Shown here in pieces: positions 1-8,608 of a stretch of 55,157 nucleotides of DNA. The translations under genes were made by a program, and so were the position numbers. The stretch comes from Isosphaeraceae bacterium (GTDB taxonomy: Bacteria; Planctomycetota; Planctomycetia; Isosphaerales; Isosphaeraceae): positions 1 through 55,157 of the forward strand of contig JANXSX010000074.1 in assembly GCA_025356475.1 (NCBI GenBank). The letters run 5' to 3'. Every line of letters starts with the position of its first letter. The first letter of the stretch is position 1. The notes under the pieces were generated by a model. It had not been told where the DNA came from. It made no database searches and saw only the letters and a program-made list of their open reading frames with translations.

Positions 1-356
1 TGCACTGGCAGATTCGCCATCCTCGACCGTTTCCGCTGACGCGGAAGAGGCCCCGGTTGCCTCGCCGCTCTTATAGATTTTGCCCGCAGGCTCTTTGACA
101 ATTCGGAAGATCGTTGACGGCGTGAGGCCGTTTTGGGGCAATGCTGCGCGCCAGGTCCAGCGGATCGACAGGGGGTCTCCAACATCGCCGCTGGCACACC
201 TCCGGTATGCTTCTCATTGCGTTGCACGACCGGTGGTATCGCTCGTTCCTCGCTCGACCACCGGCTTATAGCTGGCATCCCTGCGGGATGAAATTCCCAT
301 GGTCCGAGGAGGGTCGCACTTTGAAACCCACCTGCGACGGCCAATTCACGAGATCC
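1..356. other. Gene-free left edge with hairpins, possible dispersed repeat
   Basis: No complete gene is supported here. Two hairpins are visible on the plus strand: CCGGTGGT at 230-237 pairs with ACCACCGG at 257-264, and CATCCC at 276-281 pairs with GGGATG at 285-290. On the minus strand one frame is open from 213 to the window edge and gives a plausible peptide (GDPLSIRWTWRAALPQNG, then an Ala/Ser/Glu-rich tail). It has no ATG or GTG start and no convincing ribosome site. It could be the start of a gene cut by the edge, a decayed gene, or part of a dispersed non-coding repeat. The hairpins and absence of a start favour the repeat; this is inference. Confidence 0.35.
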
Positions 357-1370
357 TCAATTTCGGGCCCGAAGCCTCTGGTTAAAGGCAACTGCAAGTA
401 CCACGACCGTGCCCAGCACCAGCCCTTCGATCTGTGTACTATCGATCCCAACCGGGGCCACAAGACCCGTGCCACGAATCACAGCCTGGATCAGAATCAG
501 CCCTATCACAGTGCCACGGATTGAGCCCACCCCTCCCGAAAGACTACAACCGCCGACGACTGCGGCAGTGATCGCGTAAAGTTCGTACGAGTTCCCCATC
601 GTACTGGTCCCCTGGCCGCTCTGACCTGTGAACATGATTCCACAGACTGCGGCCAGCATACCCGACAGGCCGTATGCGTACGTCTTCAGTCGTTGGGTCG
701 GTAGCCCTGAGAGTCGCGCGGCGGCTTCGTTGCCCCCAAGGGCGTAGAGATGTCTCCCCAGGATGGTCCAGCCCATCACGATGCTGGCGGTAACCGCCAG
801 GAAGACGAACAAGGTCACTGTGTAATAGGGGTCATTACCCCACTGTCGGAATGTGCTAAAGGAGACGTTGATCGACTTATTCTTACTCAGCAAGCTCGCC
901 AGACTTCGAAGCCCAGCCATTGTCGCCAAGGTGGCGATGAAGGGCGGAAGTCGGATGAAGTTGATCAGGACCGAGTGGAGTAAGCCGACCGAGAGGCCCA
1001 TCAGAATAGTCAACACCATCGCCGCCGCCACAACCCATGGGGATGGACTCGTGGCTGAGCCTGAAGTCACCGCACCCGGCAGCCACTCGGTGATCAGTTT
1101 GGCGACAACGACCGAGGAAAGTGCAACCACCGCACCAACGGACAGGTCGATACCTCCCGCGATGATGACAACGGCAGCTCCAATTGCCAGCACACCCAGC
1201 CTCGCCACTTGCAACATCAGAAATTTCTGAGTGTTGAGTGTGAAGAATGCTTTGCGACTGTCGAGTACGAAGATCAGTAACAAGATCACGATCAGGCCGG
1301 CAACGAGCCCCCATTCGGGGGCTTTGAAGAATGACCGTAAGCGGCCTGCGAAGGTAGAATCACGACTCAT
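357..1370 (-). CDS. Ribose-type sugar ABC transporter permease
   Basis: This inner-membrane permease of the RbsC family (BPD_transp_2) forms the channel for sugar-type substrates delivered by a periplasmic binding protein. The protein is about 337 residues and very hydrophobic, with repeated membrane segments. It carries the family motif GGIDLSVGAVVALSS near residues 75-90 and a Gly-rich GGCSLSGGVGSIRGT stretch near the C-terminus. The start is placed at the ATG at 1370, which overlaps the TGA of the upstream binding-protein gene as ATGA and so implies translational coupling. An in-frame start ten codons upstream is less likely. The substrate cannot be told from sequence. No ATP-binding subunit follows in the window. 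Confidence 0.9.
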   Translation of the reverse strand: MSRDSTFAGRLRSFFKAPEWGLVAGLIVILLLIFVLDSRKAFFTLNTQKFLMLQVARLGVLAIGAAVVIIAGGIDLSVGAVVALSSVVVAKLITEWLPGAVTSGSATSPSPWVVAAAMVLTILMGLSVGLLHSVLINFIRLPPFIATLATMAGLRSLASLLSKNKSINVSFSTFRQWGNDPYYTVTLFVFLAVTASIVMGWTILGRHLYALGGNEAAARLSGLPTQRLKTYAYGLSGMLAAVCGIMFTGQSGQGTSTMGNSYELYAITAAVVGGCSLSGGVGSIRGTVIGLILIQAVIRGTGLVAPVGIDSTQIEGLVLGTVVVLAVAFNQRLRARN

Positions 1371-2443
1371 GACGACTTCAAGCCTTTGGTCTCGAGCCAC
1401 TTCTTCATTTCTTCGATGGTGATCACGTTTTCACCTTTGATGGGTGAATCAGCCTTAGGCACAATGATCCGTACGCCGGTTTCGATCGTGGTCGCACCGT
1501 TGGGGAGCATCTCGTCGATCGTCTTTTGATCCTTCTCAACGAGTGCCCTCAGAAGGCGGACTCCTTTGAAGCCCATGTCGTAAGGATTCTGACAGACCGA
1601 TGCGTCGATCGATCCGTGTTCGAGGTGACCGACGGAGAGCTCGTCGAGGTCGAACGTAACGACCGTGACTCTCTTCCGCAGCTCGGCGGAGTTCGCGACT
1701 TCTTCGGCGATCCGAGGGGCGTTATAGGACCACAGTCCCAGCAAGATACCGACATCAGGATATTTGGTGACGGCGGTCTGGACATTCGTCGTCACCCGAG
1801 CGAAGTCATTGCCATCTTCAAAGAGTTCTGCACGAATGAATTTTGGCCCTGCCCCTTCGAAGAAGCCGCCCGAGCGTTCGATGGCGTTGGCCGCCGCTCC
1901 GGTGCCGACGAAAATCGCGGTCTTGCCCCCTTGAGGACGGAGAATCGCGGCAGCCTTGCCAGCGGCAGCTCCTGCCTTGCGATTGTCGGTCCCGATATAA
2001 GCTTGCCGGGCACCCGCCGCACTGGTAGCGATATCGGAGTCGATTGCGATGACTGCCTTACCCGCCTTGCGGAGGTTGTTCATGGCATCGGCAACCCCAG
2101 GAGACTCCGCCTCAATGACCGAGACGGCAACCCCTTTCACATCGTCCTGCGAGAGGACGTCCTCGAGCAGACGGATCTGTCCGGTCGAGCCGGAGTTGTT
2201 CCGCTTGAGTTCGACCGGGCAACCGAAGTTTTTCCCTCCGTCGGTCATCCCTTTTTCGACGGCGTTCCACCAGTCGGCGTTGCTGTTCGTCACGAAGACC
2301 AGTCGTGGTCCGGTGGGGTTCTTGGCGTTCGATCCCGTGGACGAAACCGAACCGCCGGATGGTGAGGCGTCGGGGGCCGACTCGCCACAGCCGGCGGCGG
2401 CGAGGAGGCAAGCTCCCCAGAGAACTGGATTGACAAAACGCAC
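1367..2443 (-). CDS. Sugar-type ABC transporter substrate-binding lipoprotein
   Basis: This is a periplasmic binding protein of the Peripla_BP_4/RbsB type that should capture a sugar-like ligand for the adjacent permease. A hydrophobic leader ends in a lipobox (LLAAAGC), so the mature protein is probably lipid-anchored at the cysteine. The fold begins with LVFVTNSNADWWNAVEKGM and later shows VAVSVIEAESPGVADAM and AIDSDIATSAAGARQAYIGTDN, typical of the hinge and ligand-contact strands. The GTG at 2443 is preferred because GGAGG lies five bases upstream; the ATG eleven codons earlier has no such site. Its stop overlaps the permease start (ATGA). The ligand is not predictable. Confidence 0.9.
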   Translation of the reverse strand: MRFVNPVLWGACLLAAAGCGESAPDASPSGGSVSSTGSNAKNPTGPRLVFVTNSNADWWNAVEKGMTDGGKNFGCPVELKRNNSGSTGQIRLLEDVLSQDDVKGVAVSVIEAESPGVADAMNNLRKAGKAVIAIDSDIATSAAGARQAYIGTDNRKAGAAAGKAAAILRPQGGKTAIFVGTGAAANAIERSGGFFEGAGPKFIRAELFEDGNDFARVTTNVQTAVTKYPDVGILLGLWSYNAPRIAEEVANSAELRKRVTVVTFDLDELSVGHLEHGSIDASVCQNPYDMGFKGVRLLRALVEKDQKTIDEMLPNGATTIETGVRIIVPKADSPIKGENVITIEEMKKWLETKGLKSS

Positions 2444-2644
2444 GAAAACCTCCACGGCACGCCAAGGGCAGGGCACAGACTTCGGCGACTAAACTCAGAA
2501 ATGATCGCCGACCCGTCCCGATCTTAACGACCGGGGCGACACGTTGGAACGGCCACCCCTTGAATTCCCGAGCTTTGCCAACCATGATCAGTGAGGTTCG
2601 AGCTTTGCGGTGGTTTTGAAACAGATGGTTCAGGAGCGCACCGG

Positions 2645-3544
2645 ATGAGATGGACGGACCGGGTGTACGGCGACGTGGCAATTGACGACCCGGAGATCCT
2701 CAAACTCATCGCGACGCCGACCTTTGCTCGCCTGCGTGGAATTCGCCAGGCCGGCCCTTCCGCGTTGGCGTTCCCGTTCAAGACCGTAACTCGCCACGAG
2801 CACAGCCTTGGCGTTTACCTACTGCTGACCCGCCTAGGGGCGGGGCTCCGCGAGCGAGTCGCTGGCTTGCTCCACGATATCTCGCATACCGCATTCTCAC
2901 ACGCCGTTGACTTCGTGATCTCCTCAGCCGAGCAAGATCACCACGAAGGGCTCAAGCCCGTCTTCCTTCGTCAACCGGATATCGTCTGTGCATTAAAACG
3001 CCTGGGCTTCGACCCAGAGGAGTTCTTCGACGACTCGATCTACCCACTTCTTGAGCGACCACTCCCATGGCTGTGCGCTGATCGGATCGATTACTTCTTG
3101 CGCGATGGGCTCACCTGCGGGGTAGTCAGTCTTGAAGATATCGAGACCTGCTCCAACGCGCTCGTCGTATTCGATAAGAGGATCGCCTTTAACGATGTGG
3201 CGGTGGCCCGATTCGCAGTCGATAAGTTCGCATCCATGAATCGGAACTGGTGGGCGAGCCCTGTCGAGTCCTTTATCTATAACGAGTTCGCCGACGCACT
3301 CCGCGAGGGTTTCAAGTCGGGAACGCTCCGAGAGAACGACCTCCTGGGAGACGATTCCCACGTCCTCAGTTGCCTCAAAGCCGCCCGAAACGAGCGGATC
3401 GAGCACTCACTCCGAAAGATTTACAAGTTTCAACCGGCAATGTTGATCGACTACGTTCCCAGAGTCCCGCCCAAGGAACGATGGTTGGACCCGCCCGTAC
3501 TGGTCAATGGCTCGCTTCGACGTCTCTCCGAGATCGGGGTGTAG
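2645..3544 (+). CDS. HD-domain phosphohydrolase
   Basis: This is a predicted metal-dependent HD-superfamily phosphohydrolase resembling the COG1078 group, which is related to dNTP triphosphohydrolases. The ligands are visible: RHEHSLGVY supplies the first histidine, GLLHDISHTAFSH the HD pair, and CADRIDYFLRD the distal aspartate. FARLRGIRQAGPSALAFPF just before the first histidine is also typical of this group. The protein is 299 residues. The ATG at 2645 is chosen because AGGAG lies upstream; an in-frame ATG 18 codons earlier gives a non-conserved leader. The gene is divergent from the ABC genes and convergent with alaS, 20 bases away. The substrate is unknown. Confidence 0.85.
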   Translation: MRWTDRVYGDVAIDDPEILKLIATPTFARLRGIRQAGPSALAFPFKTVTRHEHSLGVYLLLTRLGAGLRERVAGLLHDISHTAFSHAVDFVISSAEQDHHEGLKPVFLRQPDIVCALKRLGFDPEEFFDDSIYPLLERPLPWLCADRIDYFLRDGLTCGVVSLEDIETCSNALVVFDKRIAFNDVAVARFAVDKFASMNRNWWASPVESFIYNEFADALREGFKSGTLRENDLLGDDSHVLSCLKAARNERIEHSLRKIYKFQPAMLIDYVPRVPPKERWLDPPVLVNGSLRRLSEIGV

Positions 3545-3564
3545 ATCAACTGGAGTGGTTGACC

Positions 3565-6192
3565 TCAGGACGATGAACCGCCGAGCAGATCTTTGGCCAC
3601 GGACAATGCCTTCTCGAGCGCCTCGGCAACTTTGGCTGGCTCTTTGCCCCCGGCCTGGGCGAAATCGGGCCGACCGCCACCGCCTCCCCCGACGAGTGGT
3701 GCCACGGCCTTCAACCAGTTACCGGCATGCATGCCGAGAGGAATCACGTCGAGGGTCGCACCGGCGGCGAGCAAGACTTTGCCATCAACGACCGATGTCA
3801 GGAGGACGGCTAACTTCTGCCCCTCCGCCCTGCGACGGAGTACGTCGATCGACTGGCGAAGGTCGTCTCCTGAGACGCCCTCAAGGCCGGAGACGATGAC
3901 TCGGACGCCTGCAACTTCGATCGCAGTCGCGAGCAGATCCTCGGCGGAGGTCTTGGGAACAGCCTCGATCTTACGCTGACCCGCCTGCTTCTTGAGTGTT
4001 TTCAGTTCGTCGAGGAGGACGTTGACCCGCTCCCCAACGGCGGAGGTTGCGACCTTAAGAGCGGTGGCGACTTCGGAGAGGACCGCTTCCTCCTGTCTGA
4101 TAAGTTCACGGGCTCCCTTGCCAGTCAGCGCGGTGATCCGGCGCGTTCCAGAGGCCACCGATTCTTCAGCCACAATCTTGAAGAGGCCGACCTGGGCGAC
4201 GTTCGACAAGTGGGTTCCGCCACAGAGCTCGCGTGAGAACTCGCCCATCCGGACAACCCGAACGATTTCGGGGTACTTCTCACCGAACAATGCCATCGCG
4301 CCCAGTTTTCGAGCCTCAGCGATGGGCATGGTCGACCAATCGATCGAGTCCCCTTCAAGGATCTGGCTGTTCACTGTGTCTTCAATCAGCCGGAGGCGTT
4401 CGCGGCCCACAGCCTCGGGGTTCGAAAAATCGAATCGGAGCTTGTCCGGTTCGACCTTGCTGCCCGCCTGCTGGGCATGCTTCCCAAGGTGGATATGGAG
4501 GGCATGATGCAGGACGTGCGTGGCCGAGTGAGCGCGACGGATGGCTTGACGTCGTTCGATATCGACTTCGGTCACAACGGTCGTATTCAGGACCACTGAC
4601 CCTTCAATGACATGCCCGACATGTAGCGTGAAATCATTCTCTTTCTTGGTATCGCTCACTTCAAACCGGAATCCAGGAGCCGTGATGATACCGATGTCGC
4701 CGACCTGTCCGCCGCTCTCTCCATAAAACGGAGTCTGGTCAAGAATTAACGCAATTGGTGGTCCCGAGAGATCAACGCCGGCCTGTTCCGCCAGATGTTT
4801 CTGAGCGAGGATGCCGATCACCTTACCCTCAGCGGACGTCCGTTCGTAGCCTAGGAACGTGTTGCCGTGACGAAATCCTTCTTTCAAGGTGTCGAGTGGG
4901 CCAACTTCAAAGACAGCAGCCGCCTCGGTCGAGCCCCGCGACTTACGGGAGTGGTCGGCCAGCTCCTTTTCAAATCCAGCTTGATCCATACGCAAGTTCT
5001 GATCGATCGCCAGGCTCTCAACGACCTCGACGGGAATCCCGTACGTGGCATGGAGCTTGAAGGCGTTTGCCCCTGAGATCGTGTCGGAACCAGCAGCTTT
5101 GGTCTGGCGGAAAGTATCGTTGAGCAGCGAGAGACCGCTCTCGAGATTGCCGAGGAATTGTTTCTCCTCTTCACGAATGACCGTTTGGATGCGCTGGATG
5201 CTCTCGGCGAGTTCAGGGTAGGGCCGCCTCATCACTTCGGCAACGGTCGGCACAATCTCAAAGAGGAATGGGTCGCGTCGGCCCATTTGATAAGCGTCAA
5301 GAACGGCGCGGCGCAAGAGTCGCCGAATGACATACCCCTGCTTCTCAGCAGATGGGCGCACATTCTCATGGATGCAAAAGGTGAGAGCGCGAACATGATC
5401 GGACATTCGGCGAATTCGGATACCATCAGGTGAGGTGGCATCATAGAAGACACCGAGTTGATCCGCAACCGAGGCGACGATCGGCTTGAAGATATCGGTA
5501 GCAAACACGGAGTTCGCCCCTTGCATACAGGCTGCTGCCCGCTCAAGGCCCATGCCGGTATCGATATTCTTCTTGGGAAGGGGCTCAAGCTGGTTCGGGC
5601 CAACACGATTAAACTGCGTGAAGACAAGGTTCCAAATTTCGACTTCCTTGGGCCCATTACCATGGAAGAAGATTTCGGAGCAGGGGCCACAGACCCCATT
5701 CGGGCCTTGGGTCGGGGCACCCGCCGGCCAGAAATTGTCGTCTTCCCCTAGCCTGCTAATGCGGTTCGTTGGAACCTTGATCTCGTTATGCCAGATATTG
5801 AAAGCTTCGTCGTCGTCAAGGTAAACGGTGATCGTCAGCCGATCTTTATCGATCTTGAGGACACCGGTAAGGAACTCCCAGGCCCAGTGGATCGCTTCAC
5901 GCTTGAAGTAATCACCGAACGAGAAGTTGCCGAGCATCTCGAAGAATGTCTCATGAAATGAGGTCCGACCGACATTCTCAATGTCGCCAGTTCGGATGCA
6001 TTTCTGGCAAGTTGTGGCCTTGGTGAAGTCGGGGTCGCCTAGACCCATGAACTCCCGCTTGAACTGATTCATGCCTGCCGGTGTGAAGAGCACGGTCGGA
6101 TCATTCGGAACAAGAACGTCGCTTGGCCGACGCACGCACCCTTTGGAAGCGAAGAAGTCGAGGAAAGCATCGCGAAGGTCGTCGGTCTTCAT
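3565..6192 (-). CDS. alaS: Alanyl-tRNA synthetase
   Basis: This cytoplasmic class II aminoacyl-tRNA synthetase charges tRNA-Ala and edits mischarged serine or glycine. The 875-residue length is normal for the family. The N-terminal catalytic core shows the family opening (DAFLDFFASKGC), TPAGMNQFK and GRTSFHETFFEMLGNFSFGDY. The editing domain has the metal-binding HSATHVLHH near residue 560 and CGGTH near 660. The C-terminal DHHA1 domain carries a glycine-rich GGGGGGRPDFAQAGG stretch. The gene stands alone and is convergent with the HD gene. No T-box or other regulator was seen upstream, only about 200 bases without a clear promoter. Confidence 0.98.
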   Translation of the reverse strand: MKTDDLRDAFLDFFASKGCVRRPSDVLVPNDPTVLFTPAGMNQFKREFMGLGDPDFTKATTCQKCIRTGDIENVGRTSFHETFFEMLGNFSFGDYFKREAIHWAWEFLTGVLKIDKDRLTITVYLDDDEAFNIWHNEIKVPTNRISRLGEDDNFWPAGAPTQGPNGVCGPCSEIFFHGNGPKEVEIWNLVFTQFNRVGPNQLEPLPKKNIDTGMGLERAAACMQGANSVFATDIFKPIVASVADQLGVFYDATSPDGIRIRRMSDHVRALTFCIHENVRPSAEKQGYVIRRLLRRAVLDAYQMGRRDPFLFEIVPTVAEVMRRPYPELAESIQRIQTVIREEEKQFLGNLESGLSLLNDTFRQTKAAGSDTISGANAFKLHATYGIPVEVVESLAIDQNLRMDQAGFEKELADHSRKSRGSTEAAAVFEVGPLDTLKEGFRHGNTFLGYERTSAEGKVIGILAQKHLAEQAGVDLSGPPIALILDQTPFYGESGGQVGDIGIITAPGFRFEVSDTKKENDFTLHVGHVIEGSVVLNTTVVTEVDIERRQAIRRAHSATHVLHHALHIHLGKHAQQAGSKVEPDKLRFDFSNPEAVGRERLRLIEDTVNSQILEGDSIDWSTMPIAEARKLGAMALFGEKYPEIVRVVRMGEFSRELCGGTHLSNVAQVGLFKIVAEESVASGTRRITALTGKGARELIRQEEAVLSEVATALKVATSAVGERVNVLLDELKTLKKQAGQRKIEAVPKTSAEDLLATAIEVAGVRVIVSGLEGVSGDDLRQSIDVLRRRAEGQKLAVLLTSVVDGKVLLAAGATLDVIPLGMHAGNWLKAVAPLVGGGGGGRPDFAQAGGKEPAKVAEALEKALSVAKDLLGGSSS

Positions 6193-6388
6193 AAGTCATT
6201 CAGGGGGCAAAGGGCCAGCAGCGGCGTGGGTCGGAGTCTGTCCGCGACACTCCTTGGACCAAGACTAAGAGTTTAGCGGATATCAGCGAGGATGTCTTCA
6301 GACGATCCAGTTAACGCTTGGCCGCTGGAGCTCAAGATCGTGGTCTATCGATTTAGGGAGAAAAGTCGCAAGCTCAGCCATCCTGCCA

Positions 6389-6805
6389 TTAGCAATAGGA
6401 CTGCCATTCGAAAAGAGCATCAGCGAATATTGGCCTCCTCCAGCTCATCATTCCCCTCCTCGAGCGACGATTGACGTCCAATCCGTCGAGAGCATCGGGC
6501 GAGGCGGTAGGTCTACCCTGGCATCTCGCATCAGCCCAGAGTTGAGCTGCGTAATGCATCACTTCGGTCGTTATGGGGGAGTAGTCAAGGCTCGTCCTGA
6601 GGCGATCGAGTCGAGCTAGACCCTTACGCTTTCCTCCTCGGAGAAGTTCTCGTCGGATCTCGTAATCGGCAATTTCAGGATCAAATACCGCTGCGAGTGA
6701 TGCGAGCATGTCTTGAACCCATCGACGACACGAGTCAGCCTCGCGTGAGCTAGCCGGGTTTGTGATCAGGCCAAGCGGAGAAGAATCAAGAAAGATGATC
6801 CTCAT
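6389..6805 (-). CDS. PIN-domain (VapC-like) toxin with altered C-terminus
   Basis: The first 105 or so residues look like a PIN-domain ribonuclease of a type II toxin-antitoxin pair. FLDSSPLGLITNP carries the first catalytic Asp, and EIADYEIRRELLRGG and the GRPTASPDALDG stretch carry further acidic positions. In PIN toxins of this kind ALDG is usually followed by a DVI-type strand and a late Asn/His motif. Here the tail reads LDVNRRSRRGMMSW instead, with no recognisable PIN ending, so the final acidic site appears to be lost. The ATG at 6805 overlaps the ancestral antitoxin stop as ATGA. The toxin is probably inactive; this is inference from a recalled family pattern. Confidence 0.6.
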   Translation of the reverse strand: MRIIFLDSSPLGLITNPASSREADSCRRWVQDMLASLAAVFDPEIADYEIRRELLRGGKRKGLARLDRLRTSLDYSPITTEVMHYAAQLWADARCQGRPTASPDALDGLDVNRRSRRGMMSWRRPIFADALFEWQSYC

Positions 6806-7025
6806 GATGAAAATCGATCGCGGCCGGAGAGACGGTCCTCGTTGATCGCGTGACTAAGGAAAGCGAGGGTTTCCGCTGTTCCTCCTCGGTCCCCATCACC
6901 AGGATGTCGTCGAGGGCTCGGATCCCCTCCTCAGCTTTGAGGCGAGCTTCCTCCTCCGTTCTGCGAATTAAGTGCCCATGAGGATCGACGGATGAAACGA
7001 TCGTTTGCCCCGTACTCAGTGGCAT
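6802..7025 (-). pseudogene. Frameshifted antitoxin partner of the PIN toxin
   Basis: This short gene sits directly upstream of the PIN gene, where an antitoxin belongs. The frame from 7025 reads TEEEARLKAEEGIRALDDIL and then MGTEEEQR. After that it changes to a Pro/Ser/Thr-rich tail and overruns into the PIN gene to 6786. Restoring one base near 6873, so that CGGAAA becomes CGGGAAA, continues the frame as ETLAFLSHAINEDRLSGRDR and stops at 6802. That stop overlaps the toxin start as ATGA, the coupling normally seen in such pairs. The coupling makes the restored frame convincing. A one-base deletion in a G run is either true decay or a sequencing error. Confidence 0.65.
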
Positions 7026-7072
7026 CTCCTGTTCATGGATGGGAGTTCATGATTCGATTTGGATGACAACGT

Positions 7073-8491
7073 TCATGGTCTTCGGGGGGGTATCGGTACT
7101 GGGGCCTCAATGGTGATTTCACCTTGGTCGGTGACAAGGGTGGCAGGCCCTGTCAGGTTTTCGACGGCCTTCGCGAACTGGTCGGGCGTTTTCGTAGACG
7201 TCTCGCCGACCATGCGGATGAAGAGGCCACGCTTCATGTTTGCCAGATCGGCGGGTGAGCCCGGGACAACGTCGATGACGGCAACACCTCCCTTGGCCAT
7301 GAACTCGGGGCGACCGTTCATGCCTCCTGTCAGGACACTTGAGTAGTCGACTCGGAGGCCACGCCACGGGATTGAGCGATTGGTCGATATGCCGCCGGTC
7401 TCTGGGTATTTCGCCAAGACGATGGTCTTCTCGATAATCCTTTCCCCCCGCCTGAGTTTGATGGGTACTGGCCTACCGACCGGTAGCGTATTGACGGCCA
7501 GCACCAGCGTTTCGCTATCGACCACAGGCTGATCGCCAACCATCAGGATCACGTCGTCTTTAAGAACTCCCCCTTCACCCGCAGGACTCCCGAGGTGAGC
7601 CTCCCCGACCACGTTTCGACCTTCCTTATCAAGACTAATCCCCAAGAAACCAAATTCCGCCTCCCGACCCTCTCGGAGCGAATTGACAACACGTCGGGTA
7701 AGGGGGTCCATCGGAATGGCGTATCCCGCTTGCACATCAAACCCAACAACATTCGCCGATGAGGTCGTGATACCAACCAGCTCCCCTTTGAGATTCACGA
7801 CGGCTCCGCCGCTCATTCCAACGTTAAGCTTGGAGTCGAGCTGGAGCAGGGTTGGAAAGTATTGGAGCAATCGATCACGCTTCGACTCACCGATGGGGGG
7901 ATCGATCTTCCGCCGGTTGTTCGAAAGAATACCCCAGGCCGCCGATGCGGTCCCGTCATTTGCCGCGTTGTAGGGATTTCCCAAGGCGATCAGGAACGCC
8001 CCTTTGCGAAGCTTCGATGCGTCACCAAGCGCGATCGGCACGAGGATCGGAGGGGCGACGTTCGGAATTCTTCGAGGAGCGATGACTGCGAGATCACTCC
8101 GCGGATCGGCAGCAATGATCTCTGCTTCAAAGGCGACCTTACCTGGCGCGCGAACCCTGATGCGATTCGCGCCTCGGATGGCATGAAACGTCGTGAGGAT
8201 CGCCTGTTCTGGGCCAATAACGACACCCGACGCGTAGTCGAACGAGACCTCTTCGCCCCCCCCGAGCCTGGCCGGGTCAAACGCATCAAGTAGGGGAGGT
8301 TGATCAGGCTCACCGCGAATCGCCGTTGTCCGATCACTCGCGGTTTCGCTCATCCTGATCCGCCAGATGGCAACAACCGACCGCTCCGCCTTGGCGATAG
8401 CGTCGGCAACGGCAGTCTCGATGGCCTCAACCGGGGACGGAGTATCAGCCTGGCCGAGGAGCGCGAGCGAGAGGAACAGGGTGAGGGACAT
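7073..8491 (-). CDS. Exported HtrA-like trypsin-family protease with PDZ domains
   Basis: This is a predicted periplasmic or exported serine protease of the DegP/HtrA type, 472 residues long. A short hydrophobic N-terminus (SLTLFLSLALLG) fits a signal peptide. The trypsin-like domain carries the triad: His in TTFHAI, Asp in RSDLAVIAP, and Ser in NVGMSGGAVV. The usual GNSGGP is changed to GMSGGA, but the nucleophile is kept. Two PDZ-like regions follow, near residues 280-350 (GFLGISLDKEG, GGVLKDDVILMVG) and 375-460 (WRGLRVDY, GSPADLANMKRG). The start has GAGGT five bases upstream. It lies 117 bases downstream of recA and is probably transcribed separately. Substrates are unknown. Confidence 0.88.
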   Translation of the reverse strand: MSLTLFLSLALLGQADTPSPVEAIETAVADAIAKAERSVVAIWRIRMSETASDRTTAIRGEPDQPPLLDAFDPARLGGGEEVSFDYASGVVIGPEQAILTTFHAIRGANRIRVRAPGKVAFEAEIIAADPRSDLAVIAPRRIPNVAPPILVPIALGDASKLRKGAFLIALGNPYNAANDGTASAAWGILSNNRRKIDPPIGESKRDRLLQYFPTLLQLDSKLNVGMSGGAVVNLKGELVGITTSSANVVGFDVQAGYAIPMDPLTRRVVNSLREGREAEFGFLGISLDKEGRNVVGEAHLGSPAGEGGVLKDDVILMVGDQPVVDSETLVLAVNTLPVGRPVPIKLRRGERIIEKTIVLAKYPETGGISTNRSIPWRGLRVDYSSVLTGGMNGRPEFMAKGGVAVIDVVPGSPADLANMKRGLFIRMVGETSTKTPDQFAKAVENLTGPATLVTDQGEITIEAPVPIPPRRP

Positions 8492-8608
8492 GCGTTACCT
8501 CGCGGTCGAGAGCGACGGGCAGAACATCTCCGATTATCCCCGTCAACGCCCGAGTCGGCAATCGCTAAGGGATCTTCAGGTGCCACACAAACAGCAACAC
8601 CTTGGGGT

